Below, piece by piece: positions 9,171 to 19,210 of a stretch of DNA of 64,000 nucleotides; within the stretch, counting starts at the first letter, position 1, and each line of letters begins with the position of its first letter. The notes below the pieces were generated by a model. That model saw nothing but the letters and a program-made list of their open reading frames with translations. It had not been told where the DNA came from and ran no database searches. The stretch spans positions 1 through 64,000 of the forward strand of contig CAJLCI010000007.1 of assembly GCA_905205065.1 (NCBI GenBank), given 5' to 3'. Position numbers and translations under genes: made by a program. The DNA is from an uncultured Eubacteriales bacterium (lineage in GTDB: Bacteria; Bacillota; Clostridia; Oscillospirales; CAG-272).

Positions 9171-9524
9171 ATGATATATCTATGGGCTTTTCTTATCGGA
9201 GGCGGTCTATGTGTAATCGCGCAGCTTCTGATAGACTACACAAAGCTTACGCCGGCAAGAATTCTTGTACTGTATGTATGTCTCGGAGTAGTACTGACCG
9301 CGGTAGGAGTTTATGAACCGCTTGTAAATCTTGCAGGATGCGGAGCAACCACTCCTCTTACCGGTTTCGGCTACAGCCTTGCGAAAGGAGTACAAAAGGC
9401 GGTTGACGAACGCGGTCTTATAGGTGCAATAATCGGTGGACTGACAGGCACAGCCGGAGGGATTACCGTCGCAATAGTAAGCGGTCTCATAATCGGAGCA
9501 CTGTTCAAGGAAAAAGAAAAATAA
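9171..9524 (+). CDS. spoVAE: stage V sporulation protein AE (SpoVAE)
   Basis: Small membrane protein of the spore dipicolinate channel, 117 residues from the ATG at 9171. Three or four hydrophobic segments are seen: YLWAFLIGGGLCVIAQLLID, then ILVLYVCLGVVLTAVGVYE and a C-terminal GGITVAIVSGLIIGALF. The conserved loop GCGATTPLTGFGYSLAKGV is characteristic. The ATG is preceded by AAAGGA 9 nt upstream; an earlier in-frame start would fall on the ribosome-binding site. It lies 90 bp after spoVAD and is followed by a strong terminator at 9552-9596. Confidence 0.93.
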   Translation: MIYLWAFLIGGGLCVIAQLLIDYTKLTPARILVLYVCLGVVLTAVGVYEPLVNLAGCGATTPLTGFGYSLAKGVQKAVDERGLIGAIIGGLTGTAGGITVAIVSGLIIGALFKEKEK

Positions 9525-9551
9525 TTGATACAGCATTCTTCAGCTTCACAT

Positions 9552-9596
9552 AAAAAGCTTCCGCCGATAAAATAATTTTTACAGCGGAAGCTTTTT
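9552..9596. terminator. bidirectional terminator between spoVAE and comEC
   Basis: A 13-bp perfect stem, AAAAAGCTTCCGC (9552-9564) with GCGGAAGCTTTTT (9584-9596). A/T runs on both sides fit its position between convergent spoVAE and comEC. Confidence 0.85.
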
Positions 9597-9637
9597 ATTA
9601 AGACTGTATCATATCTGATACAGTTTAAATCCCTTCT

Positions 9638-12073
9638 TTACCTTAGTCTCATACAATAAGACAAAATATCTTCTGTTCTCGTTTTCCATAATTCGATATG
9701 TTTTGTATCTTCACCTCCTGAATAACGGTTCAATTCAGCAATTTTCTCCGTCCCGAACAGAATCAGCTCCGTTTCAGACGCGTTAAATCTTACCGATTGC
9801 TTTGCGACCGGAGAATATGAACCTATAACAGCATAGCTGGGGCTTTTCAGCCTGTCAATACTTTTGCGTCCGTCGGTCCTTATACAGTCCCGCTCGGATC
9901 CGGCAATATATGAAAAGCTCTTTCCGTTATCTTCTTCGGGATATATATCAAACGAGACAACAGGCACGGAAGATCTGCTCAAAACAGTATATTCCGTCAC
10001 GGAAAAGATATAACCTCCCACTTTAATCCTATCACCGCATTCGTAATAAACAACATCTACGCCGTATGTATCCGCAATACGAGCAATGGCATCGGAAAAA
10101 CTGCGGTCACTGTCACTGAGCTGTTCCGGCAGATAAATTACAGAATAGTCTCCTGAAGGTAAAACTTTCTGCATTGATGAAATATATCTCCTGTGAAGAT
10201 GCGTAAGGATAAGAACCGAAGGAGACTCACTTCCGCTTTCATAAACGAGCTTTTCCCTGGCATTCAGAATCAGTTCCCGGCTTCCGTCAGATACATCAAT
10301 TACCGCACTCTCCGATTTGTCACGCAATAAAAAGCATTCATTTTCATCCGAAACAAAGTACACAAGTTCAGATAAATTGTTTAGCAGAAACGAAAAAAGA
10401 AATGAAGCTGTCGCCGAAGAAACCAAAAACACAGAAATTATACAGCACATAATTTTAAGCTTACCGGGTTTTCGTTTCTTCACACAGCCATATAAAAGAA
10501 ATACTGACAGCACAATTACCACAGAAGCAGCTCCCGCGCCAAATATTGCAGGAGAATATACATTGTTCATTGAAATCGAAGTCCCGATTTTGTCTGAGAG
10601 CCAGAAAGAAAGTGAGCTTACCACACCGGACAGCACAGAAACTAAATCTGCAAAGAATCTGCCGATCGGAGAAAGAAATCCGGGCAGCAGAGCGAACGGA
10701 GACACTGCAAGAAGCACAGACGTAAGCGGCACGAGAAGCAAATTTGCGGCTGCCGAAAAAACCGAAAAGCTTCCAAACATCAGGATCGTTACAGGAAGAG
10801 AAAACAGCGTTGCAGATATACTCATATTTGCAAGTGATCCGAAATACTCGAAAGATCCGATAAAAACACCCCGTATATATGCTGTAGCAGTATTTTTGGT
10901 CGGTTTTGAATTAAGCGCATCGCACAATAATGTTACCTTTTCATTCAACTCCGAGCCTAAGGTAAGTATTCCCAAAGTCGTTACAAATGAAAGAATCAGA
11001 CCAATATCTGCAGACGACCATGGATTTATAACTATCAAAACAGCTACCGCGGTAAAGAGCGAAGTAACAGAATCCCCCTCTCTTCCAAATGTAAAAGCTG
11101 CCTTTGAAATAATAAGCATAAAAGCCGCACGAAGAATCGACGGAGAAAACCCCGTGAGAGCAGCAAAGAGAACCGAAGAAAGTACAATGAAAAAACGCCG
11201 CTTCCGGACTGACAAGGCAGTCCTTGACATAAGCAATTCCAAAAATCCGATTATCAGAGAAAGATGCATTCCGCTTACTGCAAGTAAATGAGACGCTCCA
11301 AGCCGTCTAAAATTTTCGGTCAATGAATCTGACAGTCCGCTCTTGTCACCGAGCATTACCGCGCGCACAAGCCCGGAATTTTTCTGACCGACACGCAAAT
11401 CCACGACAGAAGACAGGCGCTGTCTGAATCGGGCAATAACCGAACCTATAGAATGACTGTCAGTCCTGCACTCAAAGCTTCCCTCCTGCGCCTCTATCTT
11501 AAGATAACGCCCCTCAGACGCAAAAGAAATCAAAGATACAGCGGAGTCATCGATACTGTCATTTTCCGATATCAAACCTGTTACATAGCCTGTCTCGCCC
11601 ACAGAAAGATCAGTTTCAAAATCAGAAATAAGAAGTCCGCCCAGCATTGTTCTATTCCCATTAATTTCATTGATTCGTATTTTATAGATAGAACTGTAAG
11701 AACTAAAGCTTACACATTCCTGAATTGTATATTTTATCTCAGAGCTCTGTCCGGCGTATTTTTTAATCGTTATCTTAGGCACCGCTGCAAAGCATATATA
11801 CTGCATGATTATGCTCAAAGAAACGGCCGCAAACGAAAGTGCAATCGTTCTAATCCGGAAAATCTCAAGAAAGTCCGCGCTTTTCCCCTTTTTTCGACAC
11901 GTAAAAACAAACAAAAATACCGAAACTGAGAGGAAAGCGGCAATTAAAGCATAAATCACTGCCGGGTAAGCTGTTTCAGGACAAATTATAAAGAACGCTG
12001 ATAAACAAAACGAAGAAAAAATAAAACAGCCAAAAACAAAACAAGCGGGACGAGTGCAAATAAATTCTCTCAT
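9638..12073 (-). CDS. comEC: ComEC/Rec2-type DNA uptake channel protein
   Basis: Polytopic membrane protein proposed to pass transforming single-stranded DNA across the cytoplasmic membrane. About 811 residues. The N-terminus carries several membrane spans and a DUF4131-like OB region; the Competence domain follows with LLAVSGMHLSLIIGF (around 265) and ILRAAFMLIISKAAF, then further spans. The C-terminal extracellular region keeps a metallo-beta-lactamase-like start (LILTHLHRRYISSM), although the canonical HxHxDH is reduced to THLHRR. The start is the ATG at 12073, preceded by GGGAGGAAGTGTA; the longer frame is not supported. It is a lone com gene here, so natural competence cannot be concluded. 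Confidence 0.85.
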   Translation of the reverse strand: MREFICTRPACFVFGCFIFSSFCLSAFFIICPETAYPAVIYALIAAFLSVSVFLFVFTCRKKGKSADFLEIFRIRTIALSFAAVSLSIIMQYICFAAVPKITIKKYAGQSSEIKYTIQECVSFSSYSSIYKIRINEINGNRTMLGGLLISDFETDLSVGETGYVTGLISENDSIDDSAVSLISFASEGRYLKIEAQEGSFECRTDSHSIGSVIARFRQRLSSVVDLRVGQKNSGLVRAVMLGDKSGLSDSLTENFRRLGASHLLAVSGMHLSLIIGFLELLMSRTALSVRKRRFFIVLSSVLFAALTGFSPSILRAAFMLIISKAAFTFGREGDSVTSLFTAVAVLIVINPWSSADIGLILSFVTTLGILTLGSELNEKVTLLCDALNSKPTKNTATAYIRGVFIGSFEYFGSLANMSISATLFSLPVTILMFGSFSVFSAAANLLLVPLTSVLLAVSPFALLPGFLSPIGRFFADLVSVLSGVVSSLSFWLSDKIGTSISMNNVYSPAIFGAGAASVVIVLSVFLLYGCVKKRKPGKLKIMCCIISVFLVSSATASFLFSFLLNNLSELVYFVSDENECFLLRDKSESAVIDVSDGSRELILNAREKLVYESGSESPSVLILTHLHRRYISSMQKVLPSGDYSVIYLPEQLSDSDRSFSDAIARIADTYGVDVVYYECGDRIKVGGYIFSVTEYTVLSRSSVPVVSFDIYPEEDNGKSFSYIAGSERDCIRTDGRKSIDRLKSPSYAVIGSYSPVAKQSVRFNASETELILFGTEKIAELNRYSGGEDTKHIELWKTRTEDILSYCMRLR

Positions 12074-12236
12074 TACACTTCCTCCCGCTAAAATAAGACT
12101 TCCCGGAAGCAGGCCATCCCGCTCCGAAAAAAAGTAAGCGTCCCCCAAAGTCCAAAGTAAAATGGTTTAGCATTCGAACACTCTGGCAAACGGCCGTCTT
12201 ACATTCTGCAATTTTTTCCCGCAATAGTTAGTCCGA

Positions 12237-12659
12237 TTACTCTATTACAACGCCCTTTCTGATAATTATATTAGCGTAAAGCGACGTTTCGCCTGAGGTT
12301 ACAACGGCATATGCATTTTTTGCACGCTCATAGAAATCAAAACGCTCAATCTGAGTCATCGGTTTATCTGTATACTTTCCGGTAATTGCTTTAAATTCAT
12401 CCCATATAGGCGTTTCAACATTATCTCCCGGAACCTTCTGCATAATATAAACCGGATCAGAATATGTGTCAAGCGGATAAAGCTTAAGAATAGCTTCAAG
12501 AAGATCCGTAACAGTATGACCGTCTTCGCGTACAAGTCTCTGCGCAACCCTTGCGGCAGGAAAATTGCCGTCTCCGATTACAAGCTCATCTCCGTGTCCC
12601 ATCTCCATGAGTATCTTAAGAAGATCCGGTGAAATAATAGACGGAATACCCTTTAACAT
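12237..12659 (-). CDS. fucU: RbsD/FucU family sugar mutarotase, L-fucose mutarotase-like
   Basis: 140 residues. The N-terminus MLKGIPSIISPDLLKILMEM then GHGDELVIGDGNFPAA is close to FucU, which interconverts alpha and beta anomers of L-fucose; RbsD is the shorter ribose pyranase relative. The catalytic histidine is in MGHGDE (about residue 22) and a YERAKNAYAVV segment near 110 matches the family. GGAGGT precedes the ATG, and a good promoter lies at 12733-12761. No fucose isomerase, kinase or permease is adjacent, so this is an orphan mutarotase; the exact sugar is inferred. Confidence 0.85.
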   Translation of the reverse strand: MLKGIPSIISPDLLKILMEMGHGDELVIGDGNFPAARVAQRLVREDGHTVTDLLEAILKLYPLDTYSDPVYIMQKVPGDNVETPIWDEFKAITGKYTDKPMTQIERFDFYERAKNAYAVVTSGETSLYANIIIRKGVVIE

Positions 12660-12732
12660 TTTTCATTACCTCCATTCCGGCGGTTTCTGCCGCACGGTTT
12701 TTTAATATTAAGATTCGTATACCATTAGTTAT

Positions 12733-12761
12733 ATTATATCACAACTTTATTTTTTTGTAAA
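12733..12761 (-). promoter_or_regulatory. sigma-A promoter for fucU
   Basis: On the minus strand TTTACA (12756-12761) and TATAAT (12733-12738) are separated by 17 bp. It gives a leader of roughly 65 nt before the fucU ATG. Confidence 0.7.
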
Positions 12762-12781
12762 TAGAATTATAATATACGCTA

Positions 12782-13915
12782 TTAAAGTCTTTCCCCTAAA
12801 ATACTTCTGTATTTATTATAAAAAGCCTCAAAATATTCACCGTCAAGTGCGTCTCGAATTTTCTGCATTAATTCATTATAAAAATAAAGGTTGTGAAGAA
12901 CACAAAGACGCATGCCGAGAATTTCTCGGGCCTTGAACAAGTGACGGATATATGCTTTAGAATATCTGCGGCATGCGGGGCATCCGCAGGTCTCGTCAAT
13001 CGGCGCAGGATCTCTTTGAAATTTTTCATTCAAAAGATTAAGCTTGCCCTTCCAGGTAAAAAGATTTCCATGCCTTGCATTTCTGCTCGGCATAACACAG
13101 TCAAAAAAATCAACTCCGAGATGAACCGCTTCAAGAATATTTACCGGTGTACCGACGCCCATCAGATATCTCGGTTTATCATACGGCATATGCGGCTCTA
13201 CCGCATCAATGATACGGTACATCTCATCGGTGTCCTCTCCGACAGCAAGCCCGCCTATTGCGTAACCGTCGAGTCCGAGTCCGGCAATCTGTTCCATATG
13301 GTTAATTCTAAGATCTTCGTATGTAGATCCCTGATTTATTCCGAAAAGAAGCTGGTTAGGATTAATTGTTTCGGGAAGAGAATTGAGACGTTTGTGCTCC
13401 TCCGCGCATCGCACAAGCCAGCGGTATGTCCTCTCGCAGGAGCTTCTGGCATAATTATAATCAGCCGGATTTTCAACGCATTCGTCAAATGCCATCGCAA
13501 TTGTCGAGGCAAGATTTGACTGAATCCTCATGCTTTCCTCCGGTCCCATAAATATTTTCTTTCCGTCGATATGGGAAGAAAAATATACACCTTCCTCTTT
13601 GATACTCCTGAGCTTTGCAAGAGAAAACACCTGAAAGCCTCCGCTGTCGGTAAGCACCGGCCTGTTCCAATTAAAAAATTTATGTATGCCTCCAAGATCA
13701 CGGATCAGTCCGTCTCCCGGCCTGATATGCAGATGATACGTATTCGAAAGCTCAACCTGACAGCCTATTTCCTGCAAATCAAAGGTCGATATTCCGCCCT
13801 TAACAGCCGCGCTTGTTCCAACATTCATAAATACCGGCGTTTCAATTACGCCATGGACCGTATTCATTGTACCGCGGCGCGCTCTGCCCTCGGTCTTCTT
13901 TACTTCATATGACAT
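12782..13915 (-). CDS. tgt: queuine/7-aminomethyl-7-deazaguanine tRNA-ribosyltransferase
   Basis: Exchanges guanine 34 for the queuosine precursor preQ1 in GUN-anticodon tRNAs. 377 residues from the ATG at 13915. TIM-barrel motifs are present: SNTYHLHIRPGD, LTDSGGFQVFSL (catalytic Asp), GINQGSTYEDLR, IGGLAVGE and FDCVMPSRNARHG (nucleophilic Asp region). The zinc site is CGCPACRR with a later HNLYFYN histidine. The start is set by AAAGG 13 nt upstream and by the conserved SYEV beginning; the longer frame adds a hydrophobic stretch not found in the family. It follows mutL on the same strand. No queuosine biosynthesis genes are nearby. Confidence 0.95.
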   Translation of the reverse strand: MSYEVKKTEGRARRGTMNTVHGVIETPVFMNVGTSAAVKGGISTFDLQEIGCQVELSNTYHLHIRPGDGLIRDLGGIHKFFNWNRPVLTDSGGFQVFSLAKLRSIKEEGVYFSSHIDGKKIFMGPEESMRIQSNLASTIAMAFDECVENPADYNYARSSCERTYRWLVRCAEEHKRLNSLPETINPNQLLFGINQGSTYEDLRINHMEQIAGLGLDGYAIGGLAVGEDTDEMYRIIDAVEPHMPYDKPRYLMGVGTPVNILEAVHLGVDFFDCVMPSRNARHGNLFTWKGKLNLLNEKFQRDPAPIDETCGCPACRRYSKAYIRHLFKAREILGMRLCVLHNLYFYNELMQKIRDALDGEYFEAFYNKYRSILGERL

Positions 13916-14034
13916 ATTAATTACCATGCCTTTCTTTGCATTTATAACGGCAGACACAAAAAGAAGCGAAAAAAAGTACACCGCGGTTTGCAGATTTCCG
14001 CATTTTCTTATAAATTCCTATTTTTCAATATTTC

Positions 14035-16248
14035 TTATATTCTCTTAAATCTATGCTCTATATCATGCTTCGTTATTTCAAAGGCAACCGGTCTTCCGTG
14101 CGGACAATACCGTATTTTCGGATTACTAACGACCTCAGAGACAATCCACTTGATATGGGACTCGTCGTCTGCACGTCCGGCCTTGACCGCGGCTTTACAG
14201 GAAGCCTGAAACAAAGCCTTTTCATATATATTGTTACGAGAAGTCTCTGCTCCTCCTCCAACCGAAAGCCTCGTTAAAATCTCTGAAAACATATCGGAAG
14301 CGGAAGCATTGTCAAGTTCTGCGGGAACCTGGGTAATCAATGCGCAGCATTCATTATCGTGAAGTTCAAACGAAAATCCTGTACGAAGAATTTCATCACG
14401 ATATTCCACGGCGGCAGCGTATTCCTCATCAGACAGGCTTATCTTCTCCGGTATCAAAAGAACCTGAGAACAGCTTACGCCGTCATACATATTAGCTTTC
14501 ATTTTTTCAAATAAAATACGTTCATGAGCCGCATGCTTGTCTATAACAAGTACTCTATCTTCAAGCTCGACAAATACGTACGCATCCGCGGCAACACCGA
14601 TAATACTGTAATTTGTATTTCTGCAGTCCTCGGCAGATATTTCAGAACTGCCTTTTTCCGATACCTCAAGAGCCTCGCACACAGCCGAATCCTTATTCAA
14701 CGTGAAAGACTCTCCGAATTCAGTAAATGAATTTTGAAATTCTTTATCCGGCAGAACACCGTCTACAGAATTCCGATTCATTTTTTCTGCCGAATCCCGA
14801 TTAAAATCCGGCCCCTCGCTTTCTAAATCAGCGCCAGTTATTGTCATTTCGGAAATATGTTCCTGCGCTGAAGCCTGAGACGCTTTTTCACCCATGTTAA
14901 AATTCGAAGTGTCACTTTGTCCTCTACGTACAGAATCGCTGTTAGATTCAGGCTCTTCATAATCGATGTCGAGAAGACTTCGGCTAATTGGACGTATTTT
15001 TTCACTGCGGTCTGGCTGAGGAACAAATGCGTTCATCAGTCTTTCATCTTTTCTGTCAGGAGTGCTGCGGTATATCTTTGTAAAATTCTCCGCTTTAGCC
15101 TCCACGCTCAAAACACTCGAAGATGGTCCGGCGGAAGCTTCCGCGTCTCCGGTTTTTCCGGTTTTTCCGGAATTTCTGACATCTTCGTCCGCGTTTCGGT
15201 TATAGCTTGAATCTTCATTACCTTTATCATTATTGACTTCAAAAACAGGTCTTGTAATACTATGTATCAGCGCCCCTCTGACAGCAGAAAAAATTGCGTC
15301 AAATACTACCCGTTCATTTGAAAATTTCACCTCAAGCTTTGACGGATGAACATTTACATCCACAAGAGACGGATGTATCTTTAAATGAAGTACGCAAACC
15401 GGAAACTTATCGGCAGGAATATACGTTTGAAAAGCCGCCTCTGACGCAGAAGACGCGGTCATACTCTTAATATACCGACCATTGATAAAAAAGTTTTCAC
15501 CTCCGCGGTTCTTTTTTATCAGCTCCGGCGTACCGATATATCCGTTTACCTCAACGCCGTCAGATTCTCCTCTTACAGCTATCAGCTTCGAAGCATATTC
15601 TCGTCCCATTGTAGCATATACCGCGCTTTTAAGATTACCGTCTCCGGCTGTCTGAAACCGAAGCTTACCGTCACAAATCAGTTTGAATGAAAGCTCCGAG
15701 TGCCCAAGCGCGGCTTTTTCCACTGCCGAAGTAACCGCCATTGTCTCGGCCGCGTCTTTTTTAAGAAATTTTCTGCGCGCCGGTACATTTGCAAAAAGTT
15801 CTTCAGCAATAATAGTAGTACCGTCAGCGCAGCCGACATCCTCCGGCGGAAGAGCTGTTCCTCCGTTACATTCAATCAAAGTACCTGTTTCGTCCCCGCG
15901 CCGTTTTGTGAGGATACGAACATTTGCAACCGACGATATGGCAGCAAGAGCTTCTCCTCTGAAACCGAGCGTAATAATGTAATTCAAATCAGAAGCGTTT
16001 TTTATCTTGCTTGTTGCATGACGTTTTATACACAAAGCGGCATCCCCCCGCGACATACCGCAGCCATCGTCGGTTACTCGCATAAGGGAAACTCCCCCGT
16101 TTTTGATTTCCACAGTAATGTGAGAAGCTCCGGCGTCTATTGAATTTTCAACAAGCTCTTTAACAGCGGAGGCAGGTCTCTCCACCACCTCTCCTGCAGC
16201 AATAAGATTTGCCACCTTAAAATCAAGTACGTTAATTACATTTTCCAT
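14035..16248 (-). CDS. mutL: DNA mismatch repair protein MutL
   Basis: GHKL ATPase that couples MutS mismatch recognition to strand incision. 737 residues. N-terminal ATPase motifs: ELVENSIDAGA (about 31-41), DDGCGMS, RHATSKI, TLGFRGEALAAI, and the transducer NGRYIKS/VNVHPSKLEVKF. A long low-complexity acidic and Ser-rich linker spans about 345-530. The C-terminal dimerisation domain has DKHAAHERILFEKM, ACKAAVKAG and CPHGRPVAFEI, matching the DxHA(x)2E(x)4E and C-P-H-G-R-P elements of MutL proteins with metal-dependent endonuclease activity, as expected where MutH is absent. It starts 26 bp after mutS on the same strand (mutS-mutL operon). Confidence 0.95.
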   Translation of the reverse strand: MENVINVLDFKVANLIAAGEVVERPASAVKELVENSIDAGASHITVEIKNGGVSLMRVTDDGCGMSRGDAALCIKRHATSKIKNASDLNYIITLGFRGEALAAISSVANVRILTKRRGDETGTLIECNGGTALPPEDVGCADGTTIIAEELFANVPARRKFLKKDAAETMAVTSAVEKAALGHSELSFKLICDGKLRFQTAGDGNLKSAVYATMGREYASKLIAVRGESDGVEVNGYIGTPELIKKNRGGENFFINGRYIKSMTASSASEAAFQTYIPADKFPVCVLHLKIHPSLVDVNVHPSKLEVKFSNERVVFDAIFSAVRGALIHSITRPVFEVNNDKGNEDSSYNRNADEDVRNSGKTGKTGDAEASAGPSSSVLSVEAKAENFTKIYRSTPDRKDERLMNAFVPQPDRSEKIRPISRSLLDIDYEEPESNSDSVRRGQSDTSNFNMGEKASQASAQEHISEMTITGADLESEGPDFNRDSAEKMNRNSVDGVLPDKEFQNSFTEFGESFTLNKDSAVCEALEVSEKGSSEISAEDCRNTNYSIIGVAADAYVFVELEDRVLVIDKHAAHERILFEKMKANMYDGVSCSQVLLIPEKISLSDEEYAAAVEYRDEILRTGFSFELHDNECCALITQVPAELDNASASDMFSEILTRLSVGGGAETSRNNIYEKALFQASCKAAVKAGRADDESHIKWIVSEVVSNPKIRYCPHGRPVAFEITKHDIEHRFKRI

Positions 16249-16274
16249 ATTCCTTCAGCAATCCCGCATTTGTA

Positions 16275-18872
16275 TCAGTAAACAAGTTTTTTTAAATCGT
16301 ACAAAAGCTCAAGCGCATCCCGCGGCGTTATCATATCCATATCAAGCTCGGAAATACGTCTCCTAAGCTCTTCCGTACCAATATCCTCAAAGCTTACATT
16401 TTCATCCGGTTCCTCCTGCCCGTCGTCAGCAAAAAGGCGGTCTGCCGCTTCGCTCTTTTTTTCAAGAGTACCGAGAATTACACGAGCACGTCGAATCACC
16501 TCTCCCGGAACACCTGCAAGCTTGGCAACCTCAATTCCATAACTGTCGTCCGCCGCCCCTTTTACTATTCGCCGGAGAAAAATCAACTCATCGCCTTTCT
16601 TCTTGGCAGCTATAGAATAATTTACAACACCCGGAATCTCGTCTGCCAAAGCCGTAAGTTCATGGTAATGAGTCGCAAATAAAGTTCTCGCTCCGAGCTT
16701 CTTTCCGGCAGTATATTCCGCAACGGCACGGGCAATACTCATACCGTCAAAGGTACTCGTACCGCGTCCTATTTCATCATATATAATCAAACTGCGCTTT
16801 GTCGCGTTTTTAAGAATATACGCAACTTCATTCATTTCAAGCATAAATGTCGACGTTCCCGACGCAAGATCATCAGACGCCCCCACACGCGTAAAAAGTC
16901 TGTCAACAATTCCGATCCTCGCCGATGAAGCCGGAACAAACGAACCGATCTGCGCCATTATTGCAATTAGGGCGACCTGACGCATATATGTAGATTTTCC
17001 AGCCATGTTCGGACCTGTAATCAGCATCAGACGGTTGTGATCCGTATCAAGTACTGTATCGTTCGGAACAAATCCGCCGCTCTGTACAAACTTTTCAACT
17101 ACCGGATGTCTGCCGTCATGAATTTCAAGCACATCGCTGTATTCAATTTCAGGCCTTACATAATTTTCGTCAAAAGCAACGGAAGCCAAAGAACAGTAAA
17201 CATCAAGAACAGCAAAGCAATCCGCATTTGCCGCGATAATATCCGCCTTTTCGGAAACCATATCCCTGAGCCCGCAAAAAATCTCATATTCAAGAGCATT
17301 AAGCTTATCGACAGCGCCGAGAATTGTAGCTTCCATATTTTTAAGCTCATCCGTTATATATCTCTCACCGGTAGTAAGCGTCTGTTTCCGTATATAGTTT
17401 TCCGGAACCATTGACACATAAGATTTTGACACTTCGATATAGTATCCAAACACACGGTTGTATCCGATTTTCAGCGTTTTTATTCCTGTGCGTTCCCTCT
17501 CGCGCGTTTCCATCTTCGTCTTATAATCTTTGGAATTATTAATTATATTCCGCAGCTCATCAACCTCTTCGCTGTACCCGTCCGCTATCATTCCTCCCTC
17601 TCTTACAAGTGCGGAGGCATTCTCCGAAACAGCCCTTAAAAGAGTTTCAAAAAGCTCCTGCTCCGGAGAAAGACGATTGCAGATTCTTTGCAGCTCGTCC
17701 GCACCGGATTCAGCTAAAAGCTGTTTCAGATACGGAATTACTGAGAGCGTTTTCCCGATTGCCAAAAGATCCTTCGCATTTGCCGTCCCGTAAGCAACTT
17801 TTGCCATAAGGCGTTCAAGGTCAAGAACTCCGGCAAGCGTCTCGGAAATTTCACTTCTGAGCATAAAGTCTCCGTAAAGCTGTTCAACTGCGTCGAGCCT
17901 CGCGGAAATCGCAGATGCATTTCGGAGCGGTTTTTCAATATAGCGCCTGAGCAAGCGTGCTCCCATCGATGTTCTTGTGCGATCAAGAACCCAAAGAAGC
18001 GTTCCGCGTTTTTCCCTGCCCCGAATCGTCTCGCACAGCTCAAGATTTCGTCTTGAGCTTGCGTCCATCTGAAGATACTGATCTTCAGAATAAAATTTCA
18101 GATTCTTGATATTCGGTATCTGCGTACGATAGGTTTCCTCAAGATAACGAAGCATCGCTCCGAAAGAACTTACGGCGGCTGTACTTTCGGCTCCCATTTC
18201 ACCCGCGCTTTTTCCGAACCTGTCAAAAATAAGATCGCTTGCAGACGTAACGTCAAAGTAATCAATTCTGCGGTCGTCAAGCATTCCTCCGATTCGGACC
18301 GAAATATATTCAGAAAGCTGAGGAACATTTTCCGCAGGAATATTTATCAAAACTTCACGAGGCATATACGCGGCCAGCTCATTTATAATCCGCTGAGAAA
18401 TATCGTCACCGAAAAGAACGGTTCCCCTCGCTTCCGCTGTGGACACGTCCGCAAAACAAAGTCCTGCCGAATCTCCATCAAATGCAATAGTGCAAAGAAA
18501 ATTATTCTTGCCCTCGTCAAGTAAATCCGTTTCAATAAGCGTTCCCGGCGTAACGATTCTTACTACGTCACGTTTTACAAGCCCTTTAGCGGCAGCCGGA
18601 TCCTCAGTCTGTTCACAAATTACAACCTTGTACCCCTTATTTACCAGCCTGCCTATATACGTTTCACTGCTGTGATAAGGGATTCCGCACATAGGAGCAC
18701 GCTCTTCAAGGCCGCAGTCCTTTCCGGTAAGTACAAGGTTTAGCTCACGAGATACAAGCTTCGCGTCATCAAAAAACATCTCATAAAAGTCTCCGAGCCT
18801 GAAAAAAAGAATCGAATCTTTATACTTTTCCTTGACACTGAGATACTGCGCCATCATCGGCGTAACCGGCAT
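16275..18872 (-). CDS. mutS: DNA mismatch repair protein MutS
   Basis: Mismatch-recognition ATPase, 865 residues. The mismatch-binding FYEMF lies near residue 31. The ABC-type ATPase has Walker A GPNMAGKSTYMRQ (about 615), Walker B LIIYDEIGRGTSTFDG and the switch histidine in FATHYHELTALA. The C-terminus ends with the short helical MITPRDALELLYDLKKL segment. The start is the ATG at 18872: a near-perfect AAGGAGGTG lies just upstream, while the longer in-frame start would include the ribosome-binding site. mutL follows after 26 bp. Confidence 0.96.
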   Translation of the reverse strand: MPVTPMMAQYLSVKEKYKDSILFFRLGDFYEMFFDDAKLVSRELNLVLTGKDCGLEERAPMCGIPYHSSETYIGRLVNKGYKVVICEQTEDPAAAKGLVKRDVVRIVTPGTLIETDLLDEGKNNFLCTIAFDGDSAGLCFADVSTAEARGTVLFGDDISQRIINELAAYMPREVLINIPAENVPQLSEYISVRIGGMLDDRRIDYFDVTSASDLIFDRFGKSAGEMGAESTAAVSSFGAMLRYLEETYRTQIPNIKNLKFYSEDQYLQMDASSRRNLELCETIRGREKRGTLLWVLDRTRTSMGARLLRRYIEKPLRNASAISARLDAVEQLYGDFMLRSEISETLAGVLDLERLMAKVAYGTANAKDLLAIGKTLSVIPYLKQLLAESGADELQRICNRLSPEQELFETLLRAVSENASALVREGGMIADGYSEEVDELRNIINNSKDYKTKMETRERERTGIKTLKIGYNRVFGYYIEVSKSYVSMVPENYIRKQTLTTGERYITDELKNMEATILGAVDKLNALEYEIFCGLRDMVSEKADIIAANADCFAVLDVYCSLASVAFDENYVRPEIEYSDVLEIHDGRHPVVEKFVQSGGFVPNDTVLDTDHNRLMLITGPNMAGKSTYMRQVALIAIMAQIGSFVPASSARIGIVDRLFTRVGASDDLASGTSTFMLEMNEVAYILKNATKRSLIIYDEIGRGTSTFDGMSIARAVAEYTAGKKLGARTLFATHYHELTALADEIPGVVNYSIAAKKKGDELIFLRRIVKGAADDSYGIEVAKLAGVPGEVIRRARVILGTLEKKSEAADRLFADDGQEEPDENVSFEDIGTEELRRRISELDMDMITPRDALELLYDLKKLVY

Positions 18873-19210
18873 ACCGCCACCTCCTTTTTTAATAAAGCCC
18901 ATCATTCCGCAAAGCGTTTTCGACAGTATACTGGTACATCTGCCGGAAAAAGCTAAAATGCTGACTTTAAAGCTGACTTTAAATTCTATCTTTATAAATT
19001 CTGTCCTTGATTATTTTACCATTTAATTTTACCTGTAAATGCCGTCCGCTAAATCTGTCGACAAAATCAGGCATTTTAAAGCCGTGAGGTTTTACAGCCT
19101 CCAAAATCGTCTGTTATTTAAGCCGACTCATCTATTATTTACACATAGAAAAATATTTAAATCAACATATTTGATGACAGAAAAGCCGGACAGTAAAACT
19201 GTATCAGGAA
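18873..19210. other. intergenic region between mutS and the YlbF-family gene
   Basis: A 338-bp stretch without a supported gene. A direct repeat of GCTGACTTTAAA occurs twice around 18959-18984. No convincing promoter or terminator was found. Confidence 0.4.

Noticed and set aside
10317..11291. Long plus-strand ORF of 324 codons opposite comEC
   Set aside because: It is an antisense shadow of comEC with Ser/Glu/Lys-rich, non-family sequence.
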